Below, in pieces: positions 1 through 7,679 of a stretch of 64,000 nt of DNA (its first letter is position 1; each line of letters begins with the position of its first letter). The translations under genes were made by a program, and so were the position numbers. The stretch lies in assembly GCF_006716485.1 (NCBI RefSeq), contig NZ_VFPD01000002.1, positions 426,496 through 490,495 of the forward strand, given 5' to 3'. This stretch comes from Chryseobacterium aquifrigidense (GTDB lineage Bacteria; Bacteroidota; Bacteroidia; Flavobacteriales; Weeksellaceae). A model generated the notes under the pieces. It ran no database searches, had not been told where the DNA came from, and worked only from the letters and a program-made list of their open reading frames with translations.

Positions 1-54
1 TTTTAAATATAATTTTATTCTGGCGCGGCTCAGGGGTTTGGGTTGGGTTTTTTT

Positions 55-90
55 GGGGGGGGGGGGGGGGCTTCCCCCCCGCCACCCCAG
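55..90. repeat. G16 homopolymer followed by C-rich tract
   Basis: Sixteen consecutive G (55-70) are followed almost at once by a C-rich stretch (74-88), so the region could fold on itself. Nothing else in this AT-rich window looks like it. It may be a real length-variable tract or an assembly/sequencing artefact near the window edge. Confidence 0.6.
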
Positions 91-130
91 AAAAGAGCTC
101 AAACATACCGCTCAATCAGGGCTATATCGA

Positions 131-241
131 TCGGAAATCTTTACTTTTGCACCCAAGGTCTAAAACGTAACAGGTTTTCAAAACCTGTTACGTTTACAAA
201 GATGGCAGCGTACAATATCAGTCGAAAATCTTTACTTTTGC
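131..241 (+). promoter_or_regulatory. Duplicated -7 promoter element around a perfect inverted repeat, upstream of the pseudouridine synthase
   Basis: A 20-base block containing TACTTTTG, which fits the Bacteroidota -7 consensus TAnnTTTG, occurs at 131-150 and again at 222-241 with one mismatch. Between the copies is a 16-bp perfect inverted repeat (163-178 and 180-195, one base between). The second -7 box (233-240) lies 4 bases before the ATG at 245, so its transcript would be practically leaderless. No clear TTG -33 element was seen. Confidence 0.55.
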
Positions 242-244
242 CGG

Positions 245-952
245 ATGTTAGAAATTCTTTATCGTGACGAGCATATTATTGCCATCAACAAACCCAGCGG
301 ATTACTGGTTCATAAATCTTTCTATGCCGGAGAAGCTGATACTTATGCTATTCAGGAGTTGAAGAAGCAGATTGGGCAAAAAGTATTTCCCGTACATCGT
401 TTAGACCGGAAAACTTCGGGCGTTCTGCTGTTTACTTTAGATAAAGATACCCTGAGAGTCATGAGCGAACAGTTCGCATCACGTGAAGTGGAGAAGAAAT
501 ATCTGGCCATTCTTCGTGGCTGGACAAAAGAAGAAGAAACCATTGATTATGATTTGGTTAATGAAAATGAAGTTACACAGAATGCGGTTACTTACTATCG
601 CCGCTTGCAAACCTCAGAAATAGATTTACCTTTTTTAAAACATCAGACTTCGAGATATTCTTTGGTAGAAGCCATTCCTGAAACAGGAAGATTTCATCAG
701 TTGAGAAAACATTTTAAACATATTCTCCATCCGATCTTAGGCTGTCGCAAACATGGTTGCAACAAACAAAATAAGCTGTGGCTTCAGACGTTTGATATCA
801 ACAAAATGACACTCCATGCCCATCAATTGATTTTTAATCATCCCATTTCTAACGAAAGAATTACAGTAAATGCCACTATAGATGAAGACTTCAAAAGAGT
901 AGGGGATATTCTGAAATTCGATCTGAGTGCGTACTCTTCATTAAAACCTTAA
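245..952 (+). CDS. truC: RluA/TruC-family tRNA or rRNA pseudouridine synthase
   Basis: The 235-residue protein isomerises uridine to pseudouridine in RNA. The family signature HRLDRKTSG is at residues 51-59, with Asp54 as the expected catalytic residue. The C-terminal half carries a GRFHQLRKHFKHILHP segment typical of TruC (tRNA U65) enzymes, which suggests tRNA rather than rRNA as substrate. There is no N-terminal S4 domain, as expected for TruC. The ATG is chosen because a -7 box ends 4 bases upstream. The gene stands alone. The family is certain; the exact substrate is inferred. Confidence 0.85.
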   Translation: MLEILYRDEHIIAINKPSGLLVHKSFYAGEADTYAIQELKKQIGQKVFPVHRLDRKTSGVLLFTLDKDTLRVMSEQFASREVEKKYLAILRGWTKEEETIDYDLVNENEVTQNAVTYYRRLQTSEIDLPFLKHQTSRYSLVEAIPETGRFHQLRKHFKHILHPILGCRKHGCNKQNKLWLQTFDINKMTLHAHQLIFNHPISNERITVNATIDEDFKRVGDILKFDLSAYSSLKP

Positions 953-1070
953 GATTTTAAATATCCTTGACAAGGTTTTAAACCTTGACAGGGATGGTAT
1001 TTATAATTATATCAAAAAAAGTATCCCATTCCATTTAACAGCTAAAGCAGATTTCTCTGTATCTGTTGTT

Positions 1071-1250
1071 TTTAACGCAATGTTCGCAAAGTTTAATTAT
1101 GTATGCTTTTTATTTTCGATCGCAAAGGCACTTCGTTCAGCAAAGACTGATGTGCATACTCCGCTTAGTGAAACGCCCTTGCGAATCAAAATGTTTTCAG
1201 GATAATCATCTTTCTTTGCGGTCGCAGCGTTAAAAATCTCACTCATTTGC
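1071..1250. repeat. ~180 bp intergenic repeat, copy A
   Basis: This copy aligns throughout with copy B at 1277-1454. Shared landmarks in order are a CGCAATGTT.GCAAAGTTTA start, a GATCGCAAAGGCAC block, a CAGCAAAGACTGATGTGC block, ACTCCGCTTAGTGAAA, GCCCTTGCGAA, and a final GCG.T..AAAATC. The CGCAAAGGCA and TGCCCTTGCG-type segments are nearly complementary, so each copy could fold into a long hairpin. No ORF spans it. Confidence 0.75.
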
Positions 1251-1276
1251 AGCGTACACAGATTGTGCCTATTGTT

Positions 1277-1454
1277 TTATCGCAATGTTTGCAAAGTTTA
1301 TTGATAAATAATCTTTATTCCGATCGCAAAGGCACTCCGTTCAGCAAAGACTGATGTGCGTACTCCGCTTAGTGAAATGCCCTTGCGAACAAAATATATT
1401 CATGTTGATCAAACCTTTGCGATCATAGCGTTTAAAAATCCACTGATTTATTGC
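1277..1454. repeat. ~180 bp intergenic repeat, copy B
   Basis: Second copy of the element at 1071-1250, in the same orientation and separated by about 26 bases. The central 60 bases are almost identical; the flanks have diverged, which argues for an old duplication or two insertions of a dispersed repeat. Confidence 0.75.
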
Positions 1455-1545
1455 ATATATAGTTATTTTTCCAGCTTATAGATGTTATATATCAGACATT
1501 TTGATAAAATATCATACATCAATCGAACATTAATTTTAAAATGAG

Positions 1546-1553
1546 TAATTTTG
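1546..1553 (+). promoter_or_regulatory. -7 promoter element of pyrD
   Basis: TAATTTTG matches TAnnTTTG exactly and ends 15 bases before the pyrD ATG, giving a very short leader. No clear -33 TTG is visible at the usual distance. Confidence 0.55.
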
Positions 1554-1568
1554 TAAAACTTTTTTTCA

Positions 1569-2606
1569 ATGTACAAATCGCTCATTCGTCCGATTCTTTT
1601 CAAATTTGATCCTGAAGATGTTCATCACTTTACATTTTCAATGCTTAAGAATTTTGGATTTCTCACAAAATTATTTTTGCCAAAACCTATTGAAGACAAA
1701 CGTCTGGAAAGAGAAGTTTTTGGATTAAAATTTAAAAATCCTGTAGGATTGGCTGCCGGCTTCGATAAAAATGCAGTTTTATTTAATGAATTGGCAGACC
1801 TGGGTTTCGGATTTGTAGAAATAGGAACAGTAACTCCGAGAGCGCAGGCCGGAAATCCCAGAAAAAGATTGTTTCGTTTGATTGAAGATGGCGGAATCAT
1901 CAACAGAATGGGATTCAACAACGATGGTCTTGAAGCTGCTATTGAAAAGCTGAAATCCAATAAAGGAAAAATAATCATCGGTGGAAACATCGGAAAAAAT
2001 ACAGATACAACCCCGGAAAATTATACCCAGGATTATCTGGACTGTTTTGAAGGTCTTCATCCTCATGTAGATTACTTTGTACTGAATGTGAGCTGCCCGA
2101 ATGTAGGAAGCCACGCCAAACTGGAAGATGTAGAATACCTGAGAGAGCTGATTACAGAAGTGAAAAAAATAAACCAGTCAAAATCTGTACAGAAACCTAT
2201 ATTATTAAAAATTGCACCAGATCTTAATAACAATCAGTTAGACGAAATCATTGACCTGATCGCAGAAACAAAGATTGATGGTATTGTAGTATCCAATACT
2301 TCAGTAAACAGAGAAGGTCTGAAAACCTCTCCGGAAGTTTTGGAACAGATCGGAAATGGTGGACTAAGCGGAAAACCTATCCGTGAGAGAAGTACAAAAA
2401 TGATCAAATACCTTGCTGATAAAAGCAACAGAGCATTCCCAATCATTGGAGTTGGAGGAATCCACTCTGCTAAAGATGCGATGGAGAAGCTGGATGCAGG
2501 AGCTGTATTGGTTCAGTTGTACACGGGATTTATTTATGAAGGTCCGGAACTGATCAAAGAAATCAATCAGGAACTTCTGAAAAGAGCAAGCAGATTACCG
2601 AGATAA
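1569..2606 (+). CDS. pyrD: Dihydroorotate dehydrogenase (class 2, quinone-linked)
   Basis: This membrane-associated flavoenzyme of pyrimidine synthesis oxidises dihydroorotate to orotate with quinone as acceptor. The 345-residue length, the N-terminal extension (about residues 1-40) and the GFDKN motif at 64-68 mark class 2. The TIM barrel continues to GVGGI and the C-terminal GAVLVQLYTG phosphate-binding region. Odd point: the catalytic-base position reads NVSCPN (Cys176), whereas classical class 2 enzymes have NxSSPN with Ser. Cys is the class 1 base. The gene has its own promoter and is followed by a hairpin terminator. Confidence 0.95.
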   Translation: MYKSLIRPILFKFDPEDVHHFTFSMLKNFGFLTKLFLPKPIEDKRLEREVFGLKFKNPVGLAAGFDKNAVLFNELADLGFGFVEIGTVTPRAQAGNPRKRLFRLIEDGGIINRMGFNNDGLEAAIEKLKSNKGKIIIGGNIGKNTDTTPENYTQDYLDCFEGLHPHVDYFVLNVSCPNVGSHAKLEDVEYLRELITEVKKINQSKSVQKPILLKIAPDLNNNQLDEIIDLIAETKIDGIVVSNTSVNREGLKTSPEVLEQIGNGGLSGKPIRERSTKMIKYLADKSNRAFPIIGVGGIHSAKDAMEKLDAGAVLVQLYTGFIYEGPELIKEINQELLKRASRLPR

Positions 2607-2610
2607 AAAT

Positions 2611-2640
2611 AAAAAGAGAGTTCATTGGACTCTCTTTTTT
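2611..2640. terminator. Hairpin terminator shared by pyrD and the converging gene
   Basis: The AGAGAGT/ACTCTCT stem is flanked by A-runs on the left and T-runs on the right. It can end both pyrD (+) and the minus-strand gene that stops at 2639. Confidence 0.8.
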
Positions 2641-3529
2641 ATTTTGACTTTACTACGGATGCATTTTTAATATCTACAGTAATTGTATGGGCGGGAGTGC
2701 CTTCAGATTTCCCTATTTTGTAGGTAATCGTTTGTTTCTCTTTGGATTTCGTTTTGGTAACATCGTAAATATTTTCCCAGCAGCTTTCAATCAGGAATTC
2801 TTCATAATTTTTATAATTCCAGTCTTTTGTGAAATAAAGAACGCGATAGCCTTTTTCTCCTTCACTTGCCCCACACTGTCCGCAGGCATTAAAATTTGAA
2901 GTCTGTTCAAAATAAAGTAAAACCCTGTTTCCGTTTTCTCCTGAAGCATAGGAGATCAATTCATTTCCGCCTGCTTTATTGATGAAATCGTAGGTGTTAA
3001 TCTTTTTATTATTTGGTAAGTACAGATAGTTGTTGAGGCGGTAGATCATAGCATTGCCTGTAAATAATGTTGCAGCCTGAACCTTTTTGCCAAGATAAAA
3101 ATGGCCGGGAATCGGATTGTTTTTAAGAGCTGACTGATCAAATATGATAGATTCCTTTGGTAGTAATTTTTGAGCTATTTCATCAGTCTTTTCTACTTTC
3201 TGAAGAGAGGTGATCAGTCCCTTTAAAAGCCTGGCCTTTTGTTTCTGAAGGGTTCCAAAATTATACAGAGACAGATTTCCATAATAATCATATATTCCGG
3301 TAAGAAGGATTTTCTTTTTATACTTATCATAATAATACCATCCATCCACATAATGTTGGTATTGATCACAATCTACAATGCCTGTATAGCTAAGTTCAAC
3401 AGTAATTGGTATTCCTCCGATTTCTCCGGTAAACGTCTGGGAAGAATCGGTTACTTTCTTTAATTCAACTTTTTGACTGAGGAAAAATGTAAGGAAAAAG
3501 CAAAAAAAGACACTGAAAGTTTTTTTCAT
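2639..3529 (-). CDS. Secreted protein of unknown function
   Basis: I do not recognise the family of this 296-residue protein. It starts with a clear signal peptide (MKKTFSVFFCFFLTFFLS) and has no later membrane segment, so it is probably periplasmic or surface-bound. The body is rich in Tyr, Lys and Asn. A CGQCGASEG segment near residue 215 has two close cysteines that could bind metal or form a disulphide. The gene lies 28 bases downstream of the DUF445 gene on the same strand and is probably co-transcribed with it. It ends in the terminator shared with pyrD. Confidence 0.6.
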   Translation of the reverse strand: MKKTFSVFFCFFLTFFLSQKVELKKVTDSSQTFTGEIGGIPITVELSYTGIVDCDQYQHYVDGWYYYDKYKKKILLTGIYDYYGNLSLYNFGTLQKQKARLLKGLITSLQKVEKTDEIAQKLLPKESIIFDQSALKNNPIPGHFYLGKKVQAATLFTGNAMIYRLNNYLYLPNNKKINTYDFINKAGGNELISYASGENGNRVLLYFEQTSNFNACGQCGASEGEKGYRVLYFTKDWNYKNYEEFLIESCWENIYDVTKTKSKEKQTITYKIGKSEGTPAHTITVDIKNASVVKSK

Positions 3530-3557
3530 GGTTGAGTTATCGTGGATTTTAGTTTTT

Positions 3558-4802
3558 TTAAATGAAGAAGTGAGCGATGGTGTAGATAATCAATCCTACC
3601 AGTCCGCCGACCAGCGTTCCGTTCACCCGGATAAACTGCAGGTCTTTTCCTACTTCCAGTTCCAGCTTTTCACTGAGTTCTTTTCCCTGCCAGTTTCCGA
3701 CGGTAGTGCTGATGAGGTTCCCGAACTGATGGGTGTTTTTCAGAATATATTTATAGGCCGTTACCCGAACCCAATGATCAATTTTGTTCTGAAGGTTTTC
3801 ATCAGTCTTTAAATTCTGGGCAAACTCATTCAGATTTTTAGTAAGATAGTTTTTCAAAGCCGAGTTTTCCTCCTGAAGTTCTTTCATCAGCGTTTTTTTA
3901 ATGGAAACCCAGATGTCGTTGGAATATTCATCCAGTTTGTCATTTTTCAGAAGGCCGTTTTTGATGGTTTTAAACTCTTCATCCCATTTCGGATCTTCTT
4001 TCAGATCAATGGAGAATTCATGAATTTTCTGGGTAATTAATCCTCTTACTTCATGCTGGGGATCTTCTTCTATTTCTTTGAAAAAATCAGAAAGTCCGTC
4101 GGCAATTTTATCTGCAATTTTATTATCTACAAAAGAAGGAATAAATGTGTAACTGCCTTTTTTTACACGGTCTTTGATCATTTCATCGTTTTCAATGATG
4201 TATTCTTTGATCTGTTTAGAAAGATTGGTGATAATTCTCTGATGGTCATTTTTTTCAAGAATATAACCGATTCCGTTTCCAACCACTGTATTAAGCTTTA
4301 TATCATCGGTCATTTCAGACACCTTTTTGCTGATAAACTGGCTTACCGTAGAATCATCCAGTTTATTAAGAATGTCAAGAACGATATCTGACAGGTTTTT
4401 AATCAAAATCTCCTGGCTCTTTTCCTTACCCAGCCATTCTCCTACAAAATTGGAAACTTTAAGTTTTTGGATATAAGGACGTATATTTTGAGGAGAAAGA
4501 AAGTTACCCACCACAAAACTTCCAAGGTTGTCTCCCAATCTCTGTTTACTGTTTTCAATCAGATTGGTATGAGGAATGGGAAGCCCGAGAGGATGACGGA
4601 ATAATGCTGTTACAGCAAACCAGTCTGCTAGAGCACCTACCATAGCTGCTTCAGCAAAAGCCCGTACATAACCAATCCAATGAGAGTGATTAGACTTCTG
4701 TAAAATAGTGGTAACAATGAAAATAACTGCCATCAGGACAAATAATCCTGTAGCAAATGCTTTATATTTTCTGAGTTGTTTTCTTTTTGCTTCGTCATTC
4801 AT
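3558..4802 (-). CDS. DUF445-family membrane protein
   Basis: The 414-residue protein starts MNDEAKRKQL, has a membrane helix at about residues 12-32, and then the family block with GALADWFAVTALFRHPLGLP. A long charged, probably helical middle follows, and a second hydrophobic segment sits at the extreme C-terminus (VGGLVGLIIYTIAHFF). DUF445 proteins are inner-membrane proteins of unknown role. An open frame continues upstream to 4970, but that part overlaps the divergent msrB gene. A minus-strand -7 box (4815-4808) lies 5 bases before the ATG at 4802, which supports this start and a leaderless message. Confidence 0.85.
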   Translation of the reverse strand: MNDEAKRKQLRKYKAFATGLFVLMAVIFIVTTILQKSNHSHWIGYVRAFAEAAMVGALADWFAVTALFRHPLGLPIPHTNLIENSKQRLGDNLGSFVVGNFLSPQNIRPYIQKLKVSNFVGEWLGKEKSQEILIKNLSDIVLDILNKLDDSTVSQFISKKVSEMTDDIKLNTVVGNGIGYILEKNDHQRIITNLSKQIKEYIIENDEMIKDRVKKGSYTFIPSFVDNKIADKIADGLSDFFKEIEEDPQHEVRGLITQKIHEFSIDLKEDPKWDEEFKTIKNGLLKNDKLDEYSNDIWVSIKKTLMKELQEENSALKNYLTKNLNEFAQNLKTDENLQNKIDHWVRVTAYKYILKNTHQFGNLISTTVGNWQGKELSEKLELEVGKDLQFIRVNGTLVGGLVGLIIYTIAHFFI

Positions 4803-4807
4803 ATTCT

Positions 4808-4824
4808 CAAATTTAGTAAATTTG
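4808..4824. promoter_or_regulatory. Back-to-back divergent -7 elements (DUF445 and msrB)
   Basis: CAAATTTA-G-TAAATTTG is a palindrome made of two consensus -7 boxes: TAAATTTG on the minus strand (4815-4808) for the DUF445 gene and TAAATTTG on the plus strand (4817-4824) for msrB, one base apart. Two polymerases could hardly occupy it together, so the two genes may compete for transcription. Confidence 0.6.
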
Positions 4825-4860
4825 GTTATGAAACCATTCGTGGTTAAAGAATTAAAATTA

Positions 4861-5391
4861 ATGTTGAAATTTTTAAATTCAATAACCATACTAATTATTC
4901 TGCAGGGATGTACGCAGAAATACCAACCCATTAAAACCCCTCCTATGGAAAATACAGAAGCAAAAAACAATCCATACTATTCCAGAACAGATACTACAAA
5001 ACTTAATGTTTCCAATGAAGAATGGAAAAAACTCCTTGCTCCGGATCTATACGCAATTGCCAGAGAAGCCGCTACAGAAAGAGCCTTTACAGGAAAATAT
5101 AACGAATTTGATGAGGTAGGAGAATATTATTGTGCCGTATGTGGAAATCATTTATTCCGTTCGACATCAAAATTTTCCAGCAGCTGTGGATGGCCGAGTT
5201 TCTTTGAAGCGGATAAAGAAGGTGTCTATTATGTAAGAGATCAGTCTTATGGAATGGATAGAGTAGAGGTTCTTTGCAAAAGATGCGATTCCCATCTGGG
5301 ACACGTTTTCGACGATGGACCCAAGCCTACAGGATTGAGATATTGTATGAATTCTGTGAGCCTGGAATTTGTTCCGGATTCTCAAAAATAA
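4861..5391 (+). CDS. msrB: Peptide-methionine (R)-S-oxide reductase MsrB, lipoprotein form
   Basis: The enzyme reduces methionine-R-sulfoxide in proteins. Zinc ligands Cys91/Cys94 and Cys139/Cys142 form two CxxC pairs. SSCGWPSF carries the probable resolving Cys109, and RYCMNSVSLEF the catalytic Cys162. The N-terminus MLKFLNSITILIILQGC is a lipoprotein signal with lipobox LQGC (Cys17), so the enzyme is probably anchored and repairs envelope proteins. An in-frame ATG at 4828 lies only 3 bases after the -7 box at 4817-4824, so it would fall outside or at the very start of the transcript. ATG 4861 is therefore preferred. Confidence 0.9.
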   Translation: MLKFLNSITILIILQGCTQKYQPIKTPPMENTEAKNNPYYSRTDTTKLNVSNEEWKKLLAPDLYAIAREAATERAFTGKYNEFDEVGEYYCAVCGNHLFRSTSKFSSSCGWPSFFEADKEGVYYVRDQSYGMDRVEVLCKRCDSHLGHVFDDGPKPTGLRYCMNSVSLEFVPDSQK

Positions 5392-5462
5392 CCACTTTAA
5401 TTCACAAAATCAGGAAGTTAAAGTTTCTTAAATAGCGTTAAACTTTTTAGAGTTATAACCCT

Positions 5463-5488
5463 TTGGTAATTATGTTTTTATAATTTTG
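5463..5488 (+). promoter_or_regulatory. Promoter of the L,D-transpeptidase-like gene
   Basis: TAATTTTG at 5481-5488 is a consensus -7 element, with a TTTGG at 5462-5466 as possible -33 (slightly short spacing). The leader would be about 25 bases. Confidence 0.5.
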
Positions 5489-5518
5489 CCCCACTAATTT
5501 GGATTTATATAGTATTGA

Positions 5519-6274
5519 ATGAAAGGATTTTATAGTGTACTAGGCCTTGTTTACATGGTGACGACTTCATTCTACATTTCCCCTAAAGTGGTGGTGAAAA
5601 GTGAGAATGTAAAAACAACGAAAACTGAAAAAGTAGCTGAAACGAAATCTGAGAAGAACACCACAGCAGTGTCTTCATCAGAAGCATTGTACCAATCTAT
5701 TGCATTTGACCCGGAACACGAACTGAACTATGAAGTGTTCTCAAAAGCATTGACTGGCTATGAAAATTTAAAAAAAGCAGGATTGCTTACCCAAGACTCG
5801 CATTTATTAACTATCTGCGATTTTTCTATGTCTTCTAACACAAAAAGACTTTGGATCATTGACCTTGAAGACAAAAAAGTTCTGTTCAACTCATTAGTAG
5901 CACACGGAAAAAATACCGGCGAAGAATTTGCGACGAATTTTTCTAATAAGGAAAGTTCGCTGCAGAGTAGCCTGGGATTTTATATCACGGATGCAACCTA
6001 TCAGGGTGATAACGGATACTCTCTGAAGTTATTGGGAATGGATAAGGGCTTTAATGATGCTGCATACAGACGAGCAATTGTAATGCATGGTGCGGATTAT
6101 GTAAGTGATGCATTTGCTGCGATGCACAAAAGAATTGGAAGAAGCTGGGGATGCCCTGCCGTCCCAAGAGAACTGACGCAGTCTATAATCAATACGATTA
6201 AAGGAAAAAACTGCCTGTTCATCTATTATCCTGATCAGAATTACCTTTCTTCCTCAGAATGGTTGAAAGCATAA
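5519..6274 (+). CDS. Murein L,D-transpeptidase catalytic domain (YkuD_2-like) protein
   Basis: The 251-residue exported protein probably acts on peptidoglycan stem peptides in the periplasm. Residues 1-22 form a signal or anchor segment, followed by a low-complexity Lys/Thr/Glu linker to about residue 55. The catalytic part has a conserved His190 (AIVMHGADYV) and Cys212 in RIGRSWGCPAV, matching the S-x-G-C pattern of L,D-transpeptidases. The layout fits the YkuD_2 branch common in Bacteroidota. The gene stands alone with its own promoter and a terminator directly after the stop. Confidence 0.8.
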   Translation: MKGFYSVLGLVYMVTTSFYISPKVVVKSENVKTTKTEKVAETKSEKNTTAVSSSEALYQSIAFDPEHELNYEVFSKALTGYENLKKAGLLTQDSHLLTICDFSMSSNTKRLWIIDLEDKKVLFNSLVAHGKNTGEEFATNFSNKESSLQSSLGFYITDATYQGDNGYSLKLLGMDKGFNDAAYRRAIVMHGADYVSDAFAAMHKRIGRSWGCPAVPRELTQSIINTIKGKNCLFIYYPDQNYLSSSEWLKA

Positions 6275-6278
6275 GAGT

Positions 6279-6307
6279 AAAAGCAGTCATTTTTTTGACT
6301 GCTTTTT
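6279..6307. terminator. Bidirectional hairpin terminator
   Basis: The AAAAGCAGTCA/TGACTGCTTTT stem with a T-rich loop lies between the converging L,D-transpeptidase-like gene (+) and the histidine kinase gene (-). Confidence 0.8.
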
Positions 6308-7679
6308 AATTTTTGGAGGGGAATTCTACAGTAAATACACTTCCTTTTGACACTTCAGAATCTATGGTCAGTTTTCCTTCGTGTATTTCTACAATTCTTT
6401 TTACAATGGAAAGACCTATTCCGTTTCCTTTTTCGAAACTTTTATTGGAACCGCGGTAAAAAAGATCAAAAATTCTTGAAAGATCTTTCTCTGAAATACC
6501 GATGCCATGATCAACAAAACGGATTTTTATATGTTCTGTTTTAGTTTCTATCTCAATATGACAGCTTTTGTCTGCCGAATATTTACAGGCATTCTCTATT
6601 AGGTTCGAAAAAGCAACCTGCAGCAGGTAAGGATTACCATAAAAATCATAATTGTTTTCATCATCATCTGAGGCATTGCTCATATAATTGATCCCGATTT
6701 TGAAGCCGGCATTTTTCTGCAGTAATGCAAGCTTAGCTTCTGCCAAAATCTCATCCAGGCGTAGATTGGTAAAACTGATCTGTGATACATCATAGCTGGC
6801 TCTGGCAAAATCCAACAAAGCAGATGACAACTCCGACGCGTCATTAGCATCCTGCAGGGCATTGTCAATAGAAAGCTTATAGTCATCCAAGGTAACGTTA
6901 AGTTCCTTGGCAAGCTCAAGTTCTGCAATTAAGGTAGAAAGAGGAGTCCGGAATTCATGAGAAATAGTGGTCACGAATTGCTTATGATTGTTGAAGGATT
7001 TTTCAAGCCTGTTGAAGGTAGAATTAAAAGTTTCCGTGAGTTCATAAATCTCATCTTTTGCCTTGGGAATATCCAGCCGTTTATTAAGGTTGTGCTCTGA
7101 AATATCACGGATCTGGAGAATAATATCCTTTAAAGGCTTAAGCGTATAATAGGAAAAAAGAAATCCTATAATAAAAATGATAACAATGGAGCTGATGTAG
7201 ATGATGATAATATCTTTTTTAAACTCGGAGATATGGGCTTTTCCCGTAACATCTACTGCACTTCCGATGATATAATACTTTTCACCGTTGGATTGGAGCT
7301 GAATGGCAATATACTGACGGTCACCCTGCTGCCAGAATATTCTGTTTTTATCGGATCTTATCATTTTATCCAGATATTTTCCATTGCTTTTGAGAGGAGG
7401 AAGATCTGTAAAGGTAAGCTCTTTTTTACTGTTATAAACACTGATGTCTGCTTCATTCAGCAGTTTTTGGTTGCGCTGGTGAAGTTCACGGATTTTTGCA
7501 TCACTGATTCTGGCATCAAATATAAATTCTGAACGCCAGATTACTTTGTATCCCAGCCGGTCATTGAATTCATCTTCCCTGTTTTTTTCAGAAACAAAAT
7601 AAAGGACATAGGCAAACAAAAATAAAATGCCTGCCGTAAGGATGGAATATATGAGAGCTGTTCGGGTTGCTATTTTCAT
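6306..7679 (-). CDS. Two-component sensor histidine kinase
   Basis: The 457-residue membrane kinase has TM1 at about residues 7-29, a periplasmic sensor to about 155, TM2 at 157-178, then HAMP. The H-box TTISHEFRTPL contains phospho-acceptor His241. N-box LIENACKYS, G1 VDHGIGIS and G2 GNGIGLSIV complete the ATPase domain. The start ATG overlaps the stop of the response-regulator gene by 4 bases, so the two are translationally coupled and form a pair. The signal is unknown. The divergent porin operon is the likely target, judging from the repeats at 8494-8537. Confidence 0.92.
   Translation of the reverse strand: MKIATRTALIYSILTAGILFLFAYVLYFVSEKNREDEFNDRLGYKVIWRSEFIFDARISDAKIRELHQRNQKLLNEADISVYNSKKELTFTDLPPLKSNGKYLDKMIRSDKNRIFWQQGDRQYIAIQLQSNGEKYYIIGSAVDVTGKAHISEFKKDIIIIYISSIVIIFIIGFLFSYYTLKPLKDIILQIRDISEHNLNKRLDIPKAKDEIYELTETFNSTFNRLEKSFNNHKQFVTTISHEFRTPLSTLIAELELAKELNVTLDDYKLSIDNALQDANDASELSSALLDFARASYDVSQISFTNLRLDEILAEAKLALLQKNAGFKIGINYMSNASDDDENNYDFYGNPYLLQVAFSNLIENACKYSADKSCHIEIETKTEHIKIRFVDHGIGISEKDLSRIFDLFYRGSNKSFEKGNGIGLSIVKRIVEIHEGKLTIDSEVSKGSVFTVEFPSKN

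Larger units (their letters stand above)
953..1545. other. Intergenic spacer without a gene, filled by repeats
   Basis: No convincing coding sequence is present. The start holds a short palindromic remnant (AAGGTTTTAAACCTT near 971-985), of a type also seen elsewhere in the window between genes. The centre holds two copies of a ~180 bp repeat, listed separately. The end holds the pyrD promoter. Confidence 0.7.

Noticed and set aside
43..267. Open frame of 74 codons running through the G-tract
   Set aside because: Its sequence is generated by the homopolymer runs, it covers the promoter elements, and it overlaps the start of the pseudouridine synthase.
4803..4970. Upstream extension of the DUF445 frame
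   Set aside because: It overlaps the msrB coding region on the other strand and lies upstream of the -7 box that fits the start at 4802.
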